DNA from: Micromonospora sp. WMMD1102
GTDB lineage: Bacteria; Actinomycetota; Actinomycetes; Mycobacteriales; Micromonosporaceae
NCBI RefSeq assembly: GCF_029626265.1
Contig: NZ_JARUBN010000001.1
Span: forward strand, 6,513,001-6,577,000
Length of the DNA stretch: 64,000 nucleotides
Reading direction: 5' to 3'
Shown here: one piece after another, positions 47,970 through 56,100 of the stretch
Numbering within the stretch: position 1 is the stretch's first letter
Layout of the letters: every line of letters begins with the position of its first letter
The notes under the pieces: model-generated
Told to the model about the DNA's origin: nothing
Databases searched by the model: none
Seen by the model: the letters and a program-made list of their open reading frames with translations, nothing else
Made by a program: the position numbers and the translations under genes

Positions 47970-48793
47970 CCGGGCCGTTGTTCATGCTCGGCACCCATCA
48001 ACCGGGTTGGTTGAACCGGGGCCGGGCCGGGGTGCCGCTGTTCGTCTCCGACCGGCGGCTACGGGTCTACAAGACGCTGCCTCGCGCAGCTGCGCCGTGG
48101 GCATGCGATTCCGGCGGGTTCACCGAGTTGCAGAAGTACGGCCGGTGGACCGTCGGACCGATCGAATACGTGGCTCGGCTACGGCGCTACCGTGACGAGA
48201 CCGGCCGGATGTTGTGGGCCGCCCCGCAGGACTGGATGTGTGAGCCGATCGTCATCAACGGCGGGGTAGCTGCCGGACAGTGGTTCGTCGGCACCCGATT
48301 GTCGGTGGCCGAGCATCAACGCCGCACGGTGGCGAACTTCGCACAGCTGCGTGACCTTGCTCCGGACCTGCCGATCGTCCCGGTCGTTCAGGGTTGGGAG
48401 AGGGACGACTACCTCCGCTGTGTCGACCTGTATTGGTCGATGCTCGGGGTGGATCTGACCACGATGCCGCTGGTCGGACTTGGGTCAGTGTGCCGCCGGC
48501 AAGGCACCCGGGAAGCCGGCGTAATCCTGCGCGCTCTGCACATCAGGGGCGTACGTCGACTACACGGGTTCGGGTTCAAGACTCTCGGACTGATCGAGCA
48601 CGGACACCTACTGACCTCGGCCGACTCGATGGCCTGGTCTGACGTGGCCCGCAAACTTCGTCGGCCCGCACTACCCGAATGCGTGCGCGCTGGCCGGCAC
48701 AAGAACTGCGCGAACTGCCTGCCCTACGCCCTGCGGTGGCGGGCCGGAGTGCTTGCAGCCGCGCGCCCCGCACAGAACGGAGTAGCCGCATGA
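47966..48793 (+). CDS. TGT/DpdA-like predicted transglycosylase
   Basis: 275 residues. The motif ACDSGGFTEL (D48) resembles the DSGGFQ block of queuine tRNA-guanine transglycosylases; VPVVQGW, PLVGLGSVCRR, LHGFGFKTLG and SADSMAW (D220, the nucleophile candidate) follow in the TGT order. A terminal CVRAGRHKNCANC cysteine set may hold zinc. I recall similar proteins as DUF7221/TGT-like. DpdA relatives swap guanine for 7-deazaguanine in DNA. It is coupled by ATGA overlaps to the prim-pol and the DUF3631 genes, so DNA and not tRNA is the attractive substrate; this is inference. Confidence 0.7.
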   Translation: MTGPLFMLGTHQPGWLNRGRAGVPLFVSDRRLRVYKTLPRAAAPWACDSGGFTELQKYGRWTVGPIEYVARLRRYRDETGRMLWAAPQDWMCEPIVINGGVAAGQWFVGTRLSVAEHQRRTVANFAQLRDLAPDLPIVPVVQGWERDDYLRCVDLYWSMLGVDLTTMPLVGLGSVCRRQGTREAGVILRALHIRGVRRLHGFGFKTLGLIEHGHLLTSADSMAWSDVARKLRRPALPECVRAGRHKNCANCLPYALRWRAGVLAAARPAQNGVAA

Positions 48794-50022
48794 CCAGCCC
48801 AAACCCCGCACCAACCGAACCGGGCGCCGTCATTCTCGACGCGGTACACGCCGCGATCACCCGATACGTGATCCTGCCGTCCCCGGAAGCAGTCGACGCC
48901 GTCACGCTGTGGGTCGCCGCCAGCCACGCGCAACCGGCATGGGCACACGCCCCACGGCTGGTGATCCGGGCACCGGAGAAGCGGTGCGGCAAGTCCCGGC
49001 TACTCGACGTGGTGGAAGGCACCTGCCACAACCCGCTGATCACCGTTAACGCCAGCCCGGCCGCCGTCTATCGGTCCGTGGGCACCGACAACCCGCCGAC
49101 GATCCTGCTGGACGAGGCAGACACCATCTTTGGCGCCAGCGCGGACGGCAACGAGGATCTACGCGGCCTGCTCAACGCCGGCCACCAGCGCAACCGGCCA
49201 ACGATCCGGTGGGACGCCGCCAACCAACGGCTAGAGAAGATCGCCACGTTCGCCATGGCCGCGCTGGCAGGCATCGGCGCCATGCCCGACACCATCGAAG
49301 ACCGAGCCGTAGTCGTCAGGATGCGCCGCCGGGCGCCCGGTGAAAAGGTCGCCCCGTACCGGGAACGACGTGACGGCCCAGCGCTCCGGGCGCTGGCCGA
49401 ACGACTCAACCAGTGGCTTAGCGCTCACCTGCCCGAACTGTCGGCAGCCACCCCGTTCATGCCAGTTGAGGACCGAGCCGCCGACACATGGGAACCCCTC
49501 GTAGCCGTTGCCGACCTGGCCGGCGGGACATGGCCCGACCGGGCACGCCGCGCATGCGAAACGCTGACCGCCGAACGGGACGGCAGCACCCCACCATCGG
49601 ACCGCATCCGGCTACTGGCCGACTGTCGCACCGCGTTTCGGGGTGCCGATGCCATGCCCTCCGCTGTCCTGCTGGAGCGGCTCAAAGCCGACGCAGAGGC
49701 GCCGTGGGCCGAGTACGGCGGAACCGGGCTCACTGCGATGAAGCTCGGTCTGCTGCTACGTGAGTACGACATCCGATCATCCAACATTCGATTTGCGCCG
49801 GGGCCGTTCGCCGAATATGGGCAGGTCAAGGGCTACTACCGAGCCGACTTCGCCGATGCGTGGCAGCGCTACTGCCCAGGCCCGGACAAGGTACCCGGGG
49901 GTAAGCCGTCCCAGCCGTCCCAGCCGTCCCTTCCCAGCTCAACCCCGGGACGGCTTCTTTCGTTGGGACGGCTTGAGCCGTCCCAACCAGCCGACACGAA
50001 CACCACCGCTGGGACGGCTTAA
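48790..50022 (+). CDS. DUF3631-type ATPase, AICE replication
   Basis: 410 residues. A P-loop variant APEKRCGKSR (K68) and Walker B ILLDEAD (D108, E109) are followed by the typical DUF3631 C-terminal region (RIRLLADCRTAF, and KLGLLLREYDIRS). Likely a helicase-like partner for prim-pol. The last 40 residues are PSQPSQPSLPSS-like because three iterons lie inside the coding end. It overlaps the TGT-like gene by ATGA. Confidence 0.75.
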   Translation: MTSPNPAPTEPGAVILDAVHAAITRYVILPSPEAVDAVTLWVAASHAQPAWAHAPRLVIRAPEKRCGKSRLLDVVEGTCHNPLITVNASPAAVYRSVGTDNPPTILLDEADTIFGASADGNEDLRGLLNAGHQRNRPTIRWDAANQRLEKIATFAMAALAGIGAMPDTIEDRAVVVRMRRRAPGEKVAPYRERRDGPALRALAERLNQWLSAHLPELSAATPFMPVEDRAADTWEPLVAVADLAGGTWPDRARRACETLTAERDGSTPPSDRIRLLADCRTAFRGADAMPSAVLLERLKADAEAPWAEYGGTGLTAMKLGLLLREYDIRSSNIRFAPGPFAEYGQVKGYYRADFADAWQRYCPGPDKVPGGKPSQPSQPSLPSSTPGRLLSLGRLEPSQPADTNTTAGTA

Positions 50023-50090
50023 GCCGTCCCACCCAACAAGCCGTCCCAGCCCTGACCAGCCCCGGGACGGCTGGGACGGCTGGGACGGCT
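49904..50090. repeat. Twelve 9-bp iterons, probable replication origin
   Basis: The 9-mer AGCCGTCCC occurs six times forward (starts 49904, 49913, 49922, 49976, 50022, 50039) and six times reversed (49947, 49965, 50011, 50064, 50073, 50082) within 187 bases. Both ends carry three tandem copies pointing inward. Such an array beside replication genes is typical of plasmid-style origins. Confidence 0.75.
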
Positions 50091-50354
50091 ACCCCCGGCT
50101 CCACACCGACCGAGGTATCGGGGCGACTCCTTCCCGATCATCTTAAATTCGGCCCGCTGAGAAGCCCTCAGACGGTTTGCCCTATCAACGGGTACCGACC
50201 CACCGGAGATCTTGTGTCTACGGGGCTCTCAGCGGGCCAACCAGAGACCTTCTGTCGAAATGCCACCCCCACCTACCACAACAGACCGATGCCAGCCGAA
50301 AGGCGCCCACAACGCGTCTCAGGCCCCACGACATACCGGCAGAGGAGAAGTGCC

Positions 50355-50570
50355 GTGAGCGTCGTCCCTATGCCACGCCGACAGGACCGACAGCCGTCCT
50401 CTCTCACCATTGCGGAGGTGATCGCCGAGCTACAGGTATCACGATCGACCTTCTACTACTGGCGTCAGACCGGAAAAGCACCCCGGTGCATCAAGCTACC
50501 GAATGGCGAAATCCGGGTGAGGCGCACAGACCTTGACAGGTGGCTGGAAAGCCTTGAGGAGGCCGCATGA
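50355..50570 (+). CDS. xis: Excisionase (Xis)
   Basis: 71 residues, GTG start with GAGGAG upstream. A MerR/HTH_17-type helix-turn-helix: LTIAEVIAELQVSRSTFYYW, then IRVRRTDLDRWLESL. It overlaps the integrase start (ATGA), the usual AICE xis-int layout, and should direct excision. Confidence 0.85.
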   Translation: MSVVPMPRRQDRQPSSLTIAEVIAELQVSRSTFYYWRQTGKAPRCIKLPNGEIRVRRTDLDRWLESLEEAA

Positions 50571-51982
50571 CCGGACTTGACGATACCGAAGAATCGCGCT
50601 ACTCCCACAGCGTTCGGATATGGGACCTGCGTCCCAACTCGGGCAAGCGACGCACGACCTACACCGTGCGATGGGTAGTCGCTGGAAAGGAGAATCAACG
50701 AACGTTCGCCAGTCGCAACCTGGCGCACGCGTTCCGCGCGAAGCTGCTGAATTACATCCAACGCGGCGCCGCGTTCGACAAGGCCACTGGGCTACCCGCG
50801 CCGATGCTCCGTGAAGCGCAACGTCGTCCCTGGTATCAGCACGCCTGCCAGTACACCGACATGAAGTGGCCGAGCGCGGCCCCGAAGTCGCGGACCGGCA
50901 TCGCCGAATCACTCGCCACCGTCACACCTGCCCTGTTGGCAACCGATCGCGGCCGACCTCCGGCGGAGGATATCCGGCGAGCGTTGTACGGGTGGGCATT
51001 CATTCCACCACGCCGAAAGTCCGGTCAGCCGCCGGCCGACCTTGTCTCGACGCTGCGATGGTTGGAGCGCAACACGATTGCGCTTACCGATCTGGAAGAC
51101 CGTACGCGCGGCCCCGAATTGGTGCGCCGGGCACTGGACACGCTGGCCGTACGATTGGATGGTCAGGCGGCATCCGCGAAGACCATCGCGAGAAAGCGCG
51201 CGATCCTGTACAACGCGCTTGAGTACGCGGTCGAGTTGGGTCTACTGACCGACAACCCGATGGGACGGGTGGCCTGGAAGGCACCCAAGGCAACGGAATC
51301 GGTAGACCGCCGGGTGGTGGTCGACCGGCGACGCGCCCGAACGCTGCTCACGGCCGTCGCAGTGCAACCGGGCGTAGCGAGTCGGATCGTGGCAATGTTC
51401 GCGCTCATGTACTACGCCGCACTACGGCCAAGTGAAGCGCTCGACTTCCGGGAAGAGAATATCGCAGAACTACCGTCGAACGGGTGGGGCGAACTGCTGT
51501 TAGGCAATTCGTCACCCCGGACCGGTACGGCCTGGACGGACAGCGGACTGTCCCGGGAACGTCGCGGCCTCAAGCATCGGGCCGCCGATGACACCCGACC
51601 GGTACCGGCGCACCCCGAACTGGTGGAGATCCTGCATTGCCACCTCGACCACTTCGGCACGGCGTCGGATGGGCGGCTGTTCGTCGGGCCGCGTGGCGGG
51701 TCGATCGGGGACTCGACCTACCTCGGAGTGTGGCACCGGGCGCGCGCCTACGCGCTCACCCCGGCCGAGTACCGGTCACCCCTGGCCCGGGTGCCGTACG
51801 ACCTGCGTCACGCGGCTGTGTCGACGTGGCTGAACGCGGGGGTACCCGCGACACAGGTCGCCGAGTGGGCCGGGCACAGCGTGGCCGTTCTCCTACGGGT
51901 GTACGCGAAGTGCATCGTGGGACAAGACCGGGCCGCGCGACGGCGGATCGAGGAGGCGATGACCTCGGACGACGACGGGTGA
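50567..51982 (+). CDS. int: Tyrosine site-specific integrase
   Basis: 471 residues. The catalytic set is R287 (in ALRPSEAL), the R414-H415 pair in YDLRHAAVS, H437 (WAGHS) and nucleophile Y446 (RVYAK). The N-terminal part has an arm-binding and a core-binding domain (about 10-240). It lies 124 bases from the right attachment site in tRNA-Tyr, as AICE integrases do. Overlaps xis by four bases. Confidence 0.93.
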   Translation: MTGLDDTEESRYSHSVRIWDLRPNSGKRRTTYTVRWVVAGKENQRTFASRNLAHAFRAKLLNYIQRGAAFDKATGLPAPMLREAQRRPWYQHACQYTDMKWPSAAPKSRTGIAESLATVTPALLATDRGRPPAEDIRRALYGWAFIPPRRKSGQPPADLVSTLRWLERNTIALTDLEDRTRGPELVRRALDTLAVRLDGQAASAKTIARKRAILYNALEYAVELGLLTDNPMGRVAWKAPKATESVDRRVVVDRRRARTLLTAVAVQPGVASRIVAMFALMYYAALRPSEALDFREENIAELPSNGWGELLLGNSSPRTGTAWTDSGLSRERRGLKHRAADDTRPVPAHPELVEILHCHLDHFGTASDGRLFVGPRGGSIGDSTYLGVWHRARAYALTPAEYRSPLARVPYDLRHAAVSTWLNAGVPATQVAEWAGHSVAVLLRVYAKCIVGQDRAARRRIEEAMTSDDDG

Positions 51983-52062
51983 TCATGGTAAGAATTTCCC
52001 CGCGTATTCCCCGTGAACGGCCGTGAAGGGCCGGTGATAGCTGGACACGGCTGGACATGACG

Positions 52063-52105
52063 AAACGGCCCCTGACCGGCGTTTGCGCTGGTCAGGGGCC
52101 GCTTT
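52063..52105. terminator. tRNA-Tyr terminator carried by the element
   Basis: The arms AAACGGCCCCTGACC (52063-52077) and GGTCAGGGGCCGCTTT (52090-52105, one extra C) form a hairpin just past the tRNA-Tyr 3' end. It is a diverged copy of 35233-35273. Confidence 0.7.
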
Positions 52106-52163
52106 CGCACCTGGTGGCGGGTAGAGGATTCGAACCTCTGTAGCTTTCGCGACGGATTTACAG
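52106..52163. repeat. Right attachment site
   Basis: Identical over 58 bases to 35275-35332; covers the tRNA-Tyr 3' half. The intact tRNA continues to 52195, so insertion rebuilt the gene. Confidence 0.92.
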
Positions 52164-52195
52164 TCCGCTCCCATTGGCCGCTCGGGCAACCCGCC
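52112..52195 (-). tRNA. tRNA-Tyr (GTA)
   Basis: 81 bases plus an encoded CCA on the minus strand. The acceptor GGCGGGT pairs with ACCCGCC, anticodon loop TGTAAAT gives GTA, and there is a long class II variable arm (CGCGAAAGCTACA). Its 3' half is supplied by the integrated element. Confidence 0.95.
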
Positions 52196-52339
52196 AGGGC
52201 GTGCCGCCACGCCGAACGCGGCAGCGGAAGCAAGGATAGCGGTTACATCGGGCCACCGCGCAACCGGGTACCGTCGGCATGTCGTACCGCCGCGCGGCGG
52301 CCCGGTACACCACATGTCGTCCACAGCAGGAGCGAACTC

Positions 52340-52834
52340 ATGGCAGCCAACCCGTCGTTCGACATCGTCAGCAAGGTCGACCGGCAGGAGATCGACAACG
52401 CCCTCCGGCAGACCGAGAAGGAGCTCTCCACCCGCTTCGACTTCCGGGGCACCGGCGCCGACATCTCGTGGTCGGGCGAGGAGGGGGTCAGCCTCCAGGC
52501 CGAGACGGAGGAGCGGGTCAAGGCGGCCCTGGAGGTCTTCAAGGAGAAACTGGTCAAGCGGAACATATCGCTCAAATCCTTGGACGCCGGGGAGGTACGG
52601 CCGTCGGGCAAGGTCCACAAGATCGACTGCAAGATCATCCAGGGCATCGACTCCGACAAGGCCAAGGCGATCAGCAAGAAGATCCGCGACGAGGGGCCGA
52701 AGGGCGTACAGGCGCAGATCCAGGGTGACCAGCTCCGGGTGACCGGGAAGAAGAAGGACGACCTCCAGACCGTGATCTCCCTACTCAAGAGCGAGGACTT
52801 CGGCGTCGCCCTCCAGTTCACCAACTACCGGTAA
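52340..52834 (+). CDS. YajQ-family protein
   Basis: 164 residues, normal YajQ length, beginning [20 protein letters not shown], with repeated ferredoxin-like halves ([33 protein letters not shown]). Family members bind nucleotides, some cyclic-di-GMP. It is the first chromosomal gene past tRNA-Tyr. Confidence 0.92.
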   Translation: MAANPSFDIVSKVDRQEIDNALRQTEKELSTRFDFRGTGADISWSGEEGVSLQAETEERVKAALEVFKEKLVKRNISLKSLDAGEVRPSGKVHKIDCKIIQGIDSDKAKAISKKIRDEGPKGVQAQIQGDQLRVTGKKKDDLQTVISLLKSEDFGVALQFTNYR

Positions 52835-53060
52835 CGGCGACCAGGTTCGTACCCGTCGGACGACCTCGCCTTACCGGCCTCGGCACCGCTGGTCGTCGTC
52901 GCTTCACGTGCTCGACGACCAGCGGCGGCCCGGCGTCGACGGCGTCGACGCCGAATCTCCCGTCGGCCCACGCGACCGGCACAGCCATTCAGCGTGGTGC
53001 TGGCGGCGCCTGCGTCTTTCCGGTACGCCGACGATATGCTCCGGCGCCTAGGGTCGCGGC

Positions 53061-53501
53061 ATGCGGATACGACCGGCGCGCAGCGCTGACGCCGAGGCCG
53101 TCAACCAGTTGCTCGAACAACTGGGCTATCCCCAGGATGGTCAGGCTACGACGGCGGTCCGGATCCAGACGTGGGTCGACGACCCGGCCAGTGCGGCCTA
53201 CGTGGCTGACGTCGAAGGCGATCCCCACGGCGTCATAGCCGTCCACGTCTGCCCATTCTTCGAACGCGATGGCGCCTCGGGCCGAATCGTAGCCTTGGTC
53301 GTGTCGGACCGGGTGCGCGGACGGGGTGTCGGCTCCCAACTTGTCGCGGCGGCCGAATCCTTCGCCGCGAGCCACGGGTGCCTCCGGATGGAAGTCACCA
53401 GCGCAGACCGACGGCTGAACGCGCACACGTTCTATCAGCGCCTGGGATACGCCGACCAGGCAGGAAAATCGTCCCGCTTCCTGCGGGACCTGGCCGGCTG
53501 A
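53061..53501 (+). CDS. GNAT acetyltransferase
   Basis: 146 residues. The acetyl-CoA loop VSDRVRGRGVGSQLV (motif A) and FYQRLGY near the end define the fold. The substrate is unknown. It lies alone between YajQ and vanY. Confidence 0.8.
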   Translation: MRIRPARSADAEAVNQLLEQLGYPQDGQATTAVRIQTWVDDPASAAYVADVEGDPHGVIAVHVCPFFERDGASGRIVALVVSDRVRGRGVGSQLVAAAESFAASHGCLRMEVTSADRRLNAHTFYQRLGYADQAGKSSRFLRDLAG

Positions 53502-53595
53502 GATCACAACCAGGATCAACCTCGGTCAGAAGTTGACACATCCTCATCTCAAGGCGTCACAGCGCCTCGCGTGATCGCGATGCCGAGCGCGCCGA

Positions 53596-54183
53596 CTACT
53601 GCCGCAACCTCGGATCATGAGACGGATCGGCGTACATGGGTGGGCAGCCGCGATCGATCGCCTCGGGGCGCAACTCGTAGTGCCACGGTTCGTTGCGATA
53701 GATCTGACAGAGGCCGTACTCGGCGCCGTGTTTGGACAACCACGCTCTGGCATCGGAGTGCCCGATGTCGATCGCGTGCCCCGACACGTGGAGAGACTTT
53801 TCGGCTGTGGCGACCCATCGGGCGGCTTCCTTTGCCGAACCGTACTTCGAGATGGCCCCTTGGAGTAGGTTCTCCTGGTATTGCGGCGAGCGCCAGCCGC
53901 CGTTGACGCAGAACTCGACTCCGTCGCCCGCGGCATCGGTCGCAGCTCGGCGTAGCGCACCGAGCAGATCGGGGTCGAGGTTGGCCACGGCCGGAAGTTC
54001 GTCATCGAAGACCGTCACGCCCTCGGGAACGGCGCCATCTGCCGTGCCGAGTGCCGCCGAGACGGTCGACGCCGTCGACGCGGTCGACGCGGTCGACGCG
54101 GCCGGGTGGGACGTGGACGCCGGCGATCGGAGACGGCCACCTGCTGCTCGGGCTGGTTCGCTGCCGGTCATGCTGGTAGTCAA
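53596..54183 (-). CDS. vanY: VanY-type D,D-carboxypeptidase (M15)
   Basis: Up to 195 residues. The zinc/catalytic set is SLHVSGHAID (H132, D139) and NEPWHYE (E165, H168). VanY trims terminal D-Ala from precursors. No signal peptide or membrane helix is visible. The head (about 20-45) is an AST-repeat. The start is doubtful: the divergent VanR control block reaches into the first codons, so a later start, for example GTG at 54018 (VTVFDDELPAV), is possible. It is divergent from vanR. Confidence 0.75.
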   Translation of the reverse strand: MTTSMTGSEPARAAGGRLRSPASTSHPAASTASTASTASTVSAALGTADGAVPEGVTVFDDELPAVANLDPDLLGALRRAATDAAGDGVEFCVNGGWRSPQYQENLLQGAISKYGSAKEAARWVATAEKSLHVSGHAIDIGHSDARAWLSKHGAEYGLCQIYRNEPWHYELRPEAIDRGCPPMYADPSHDPRLRQ

Positions 54184-54242
54184 GACAGCGGCGTGTTGTC
54201 AACACGTATGCGGTTTCTGATATGCCAGCGATATGCTGCGGC
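54178..54242. promoter_or_regulatory. VanR control block 1 (vanY/vanR)
   Basis: 65 bases closely similar to 58855-58920. It shows TTGACA (54202-54197, minus strand) as a -35 box and CGTATGC/GATATGC repeats (near 54205, 54219, 54230) that may be VanR sites. It lies between divergent vanY and vanR. Confidence 0.6.
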
Positions 54243-54258
54243 TCGTAGCATCGGGTGT

Positions 54259-54954
54259 ATGCGTGTGCTGGTCGTCGAGGACGAGCCCTATCTGGCAGAG
54301 GCCATCCGTGACGGGTTGCGCCTGGAAGCGATTGCCGCGGACATCGCCGGTGACGGCAACTCCGCACTGGAGCTGTTGAGCATCAACGCCTATGACATCG
54401 CAGTCCTCGACCGCGACATTCCCGGGCCCTCCGGTGACGATATCGCCGCACGCATCGTCGCTTCCGGCAGCGGGATGCCGATCCTGATGCTCACCGCTGC
54501 CGACCGTCTCGACGACAAAGCCTCCGGGTTCGAACTCGGCGCCGACGACTACCTCACGAAGCCGTTCGAGCTTCGAGAACTCGTGCTCAGGCTCAGAGCA
54601 CTCGACCGTAGGCGCGCGCACAACAGGCCGCCAGTGCGGGAGCTCTCGGGTCTGCGTCTGGACCCGTTCCGCCGTGAGGTCTTCCGCGACGGCCGATTCG
54701 TCGCGCTGACCAGGAAGCAGTTCGCCGTACTCGAGGTCCTCGTCGCGGCCGAAGGCGGTGTGGTCAGCGCCGAGGAACTGTTGGAGCGCGCGTGGGACGA
54801 GAACGCCGACCCTTTCACCAATGCGGTGCGCATTACTGTCTCGGCACTGCGGAAGCGGCTCGGCGAGCCCTGGATCATCGCCACCGTGGCCGGCGTCGGC
54901 TACCGCATCGACACCGCGTCCGGCAGCGGGCGTCTGGGAGGGGATCGTGGATAG
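54259..54954 (+). CDS. vanR: VanR response regulator
   Basis: 231 residues, OmpR family. Receiver domain with phospho-acceptor D51 (VLDRDIPG), T79 and K101; winged-helix output domain from about 130. It activates van genes when VanS signals glycopeptide exposure. The ATG (54259) matches the family start MRVLVVEDEP. It overlaps vanS by eight bases. Confidence 0.9.
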   Translation: MRVLVVEDEPYLAEAIRDGLRLEAIAADIAGDGNSALELLSINAYDIAVLDRDIPGPSGDDIAARIVASGSGMPILMLTAADRLDDKASGFELGADDYLTKPFELRELVLRLRALDRRRAHNRPPVRELSGLRLDPFRREVFRDGRFVALTRKQFAVLEVLVAAEGGVVSAEELLERAWDENADPFTNAVRITVSALRKRLGEPWIIATVAGVGYRIDTASGSGRLGGDRG

Positions 54955-56065
54955 GGCGCCTGGTTTGAGTGTTCGACTCAAACTCACCCTCAGCTACGCG
55001 GGATTCCTCATGCTGGCGGGTGGCCTGCTGCTCGCCGTGGTGTGGGCCTTCCTGCTGCGTTACGTACCCGAGGAGATCTACACCCCCGGTCACCGTATCC
55101 CAGGTGATCCACGCCCCTTCCCCGGACCCGACCGCTCCGATTTGGTGGACGCCTTCGCCCCGAAGGCAGCGGCGGTGCTGGCCTTCCTGCTGGTCTTCGG
55201 CCTCCTGGGCGGATGGCTCCTGGCCGGGAGCATGCTGGCGCCCCTGACCCGCATCACGAGTGCCACACGCCTGGCCGCGAACGGGTCACTCTCCCATCGC
55301 ATCCACCTGGAGGGCCGCCAGGACGAGTTCCGCGAACTCGCCGACGCCTTCGACACCATGCTCGGCCGGCTCGAGGCACACAGTGCCGAGCAGCAGAGAT
55401 TCTCCGCGAACGCCTCCCACGAGCTGCGCACCCCGCTGGCGATTACCCAGACGCTTCTCGACGTGGCCCGCAACGATCCGAACCGCGAGGCCGACGAGCT
55501 TGTCGACCGTCTCCACTTCGTCAACAGCCGGGCGATCGACCTCACCGAGGCACTGCTCCTGCTCAGTCGCGCCGACCAACGATCGTTCACCCGGGAGGAC
55601 GTCGACCTCTCCCTGGTAGCCGAAGAGGCCGTCGAGACGCTTCTGCCGCTCGCCGAAAAGCGCGGCCTCACCATCGAAACCTCCGGCGACATCAGCCTCA
55701 CGAGCGGCTCCCACGCGCTCCTGCGGCAGATGACCACGAATCTCGTGCACAACGCGATCGTGCACAACCTGGCTGAACACGGCACCGTGTGGGTCAGGAC
55801 CAGCGTTCGCTCCAGGGCTGTGGTGCTCACCGTCGAGAACACTGGCGAAAGGCTCTCCCCGCAACTGGCCTCCACGATTGTCGAGCCGTTCCAGCGGGGC
55901 ACCGGACGGATCCGCGATGGCCAGGCAGGTGTCGGCCTCGGGCTGGCAATCGTCAAGAGCATCGTCCAGGCGCACGACGGGACCCTCACGCTCACTGCCC
56001 GCCCGGACGGCGGGCTCCGCGCCACCGTGCAACTCCCCACCGCGCCGCCGACCAGCGGCGGATGA
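54947..56065 (+). CDS. vanS: VanS sensor kinase
   Basis: 372 residues, GTG start with GGGAGGGG upstream. Two membrane helices (about 16-38 and 74-95) flank a short 35-residue sensor loop. A HAMP region, the H-box NASHELRTPLA (H158), N-box TNLVHNAIVHN and G-box VGLGLAIVKS follow. It probably controls vanHAX and vanY. It converges on vanX. Confidence 0.9.
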   Translation: MDRAPGLSVRLKLTLSYAGFLMLAGGLLLAVVWAFLLRYVPEEIYTPGHRIPGDPRPFPGPDRSDLVDAFAPKAAAVLAFLLVFGLLGGWLLAGSMLAPLTRITSATRLAANGSLSHRIHLEGRQDEFRELADAFDTMLGRLEAHSAEQQRFSANASHELRTPLAITQTLLDVARNDPNREADELVDRLHFVNSRAIDLTEALLLLSRADQRSFTREDVDLSLVAEEAVETLLPLAEKRGLTIETSGDISLTSGSHALLRQMTTNLVHNAIVHNLAEHGTVWVRTSVRSRAVVLTVENTGERLSPQLASTIVEPFQRGTGRIRDGQAGVGLGLAIVKSIVQAHDGTLTLTARPDGGLRATVQLPTAPPTSGG

Positions 56066-56100
56066 CCTTCCGCGTTCGCCCGAACCCCACCACGTGCGGA

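Larger units (their letters stand above)
35275..52163. mobile_element. Actinomycete integrative and conjugative element at tRNA-Tyr
   Basis: A 16.9-kb insertion is bounded by perfect 58-bp repeats overlapping the 3' half of tRNA-Tyr. Contents, left to right: methyltransferase, GntR regulator, small AICE proteins, SSB, TraB/FtsK-like transfer ATPase, DNA polymerase I-like protein, prim-pol, TGT-like protein, DUF3631-type ATPase, excisionase and tyrosine integrase. Presence of a single FtsK-type transfer protein instead of a type IV system marks it as an AICE. Integrity looks complete. Confidence 0.9.

Noticed and set aside
49904..50090. A CRISPR array at the short repeats
   Set aside because: Units are 9 bases, in both orientations and without regular spacers, and no cas genes lie nearby.
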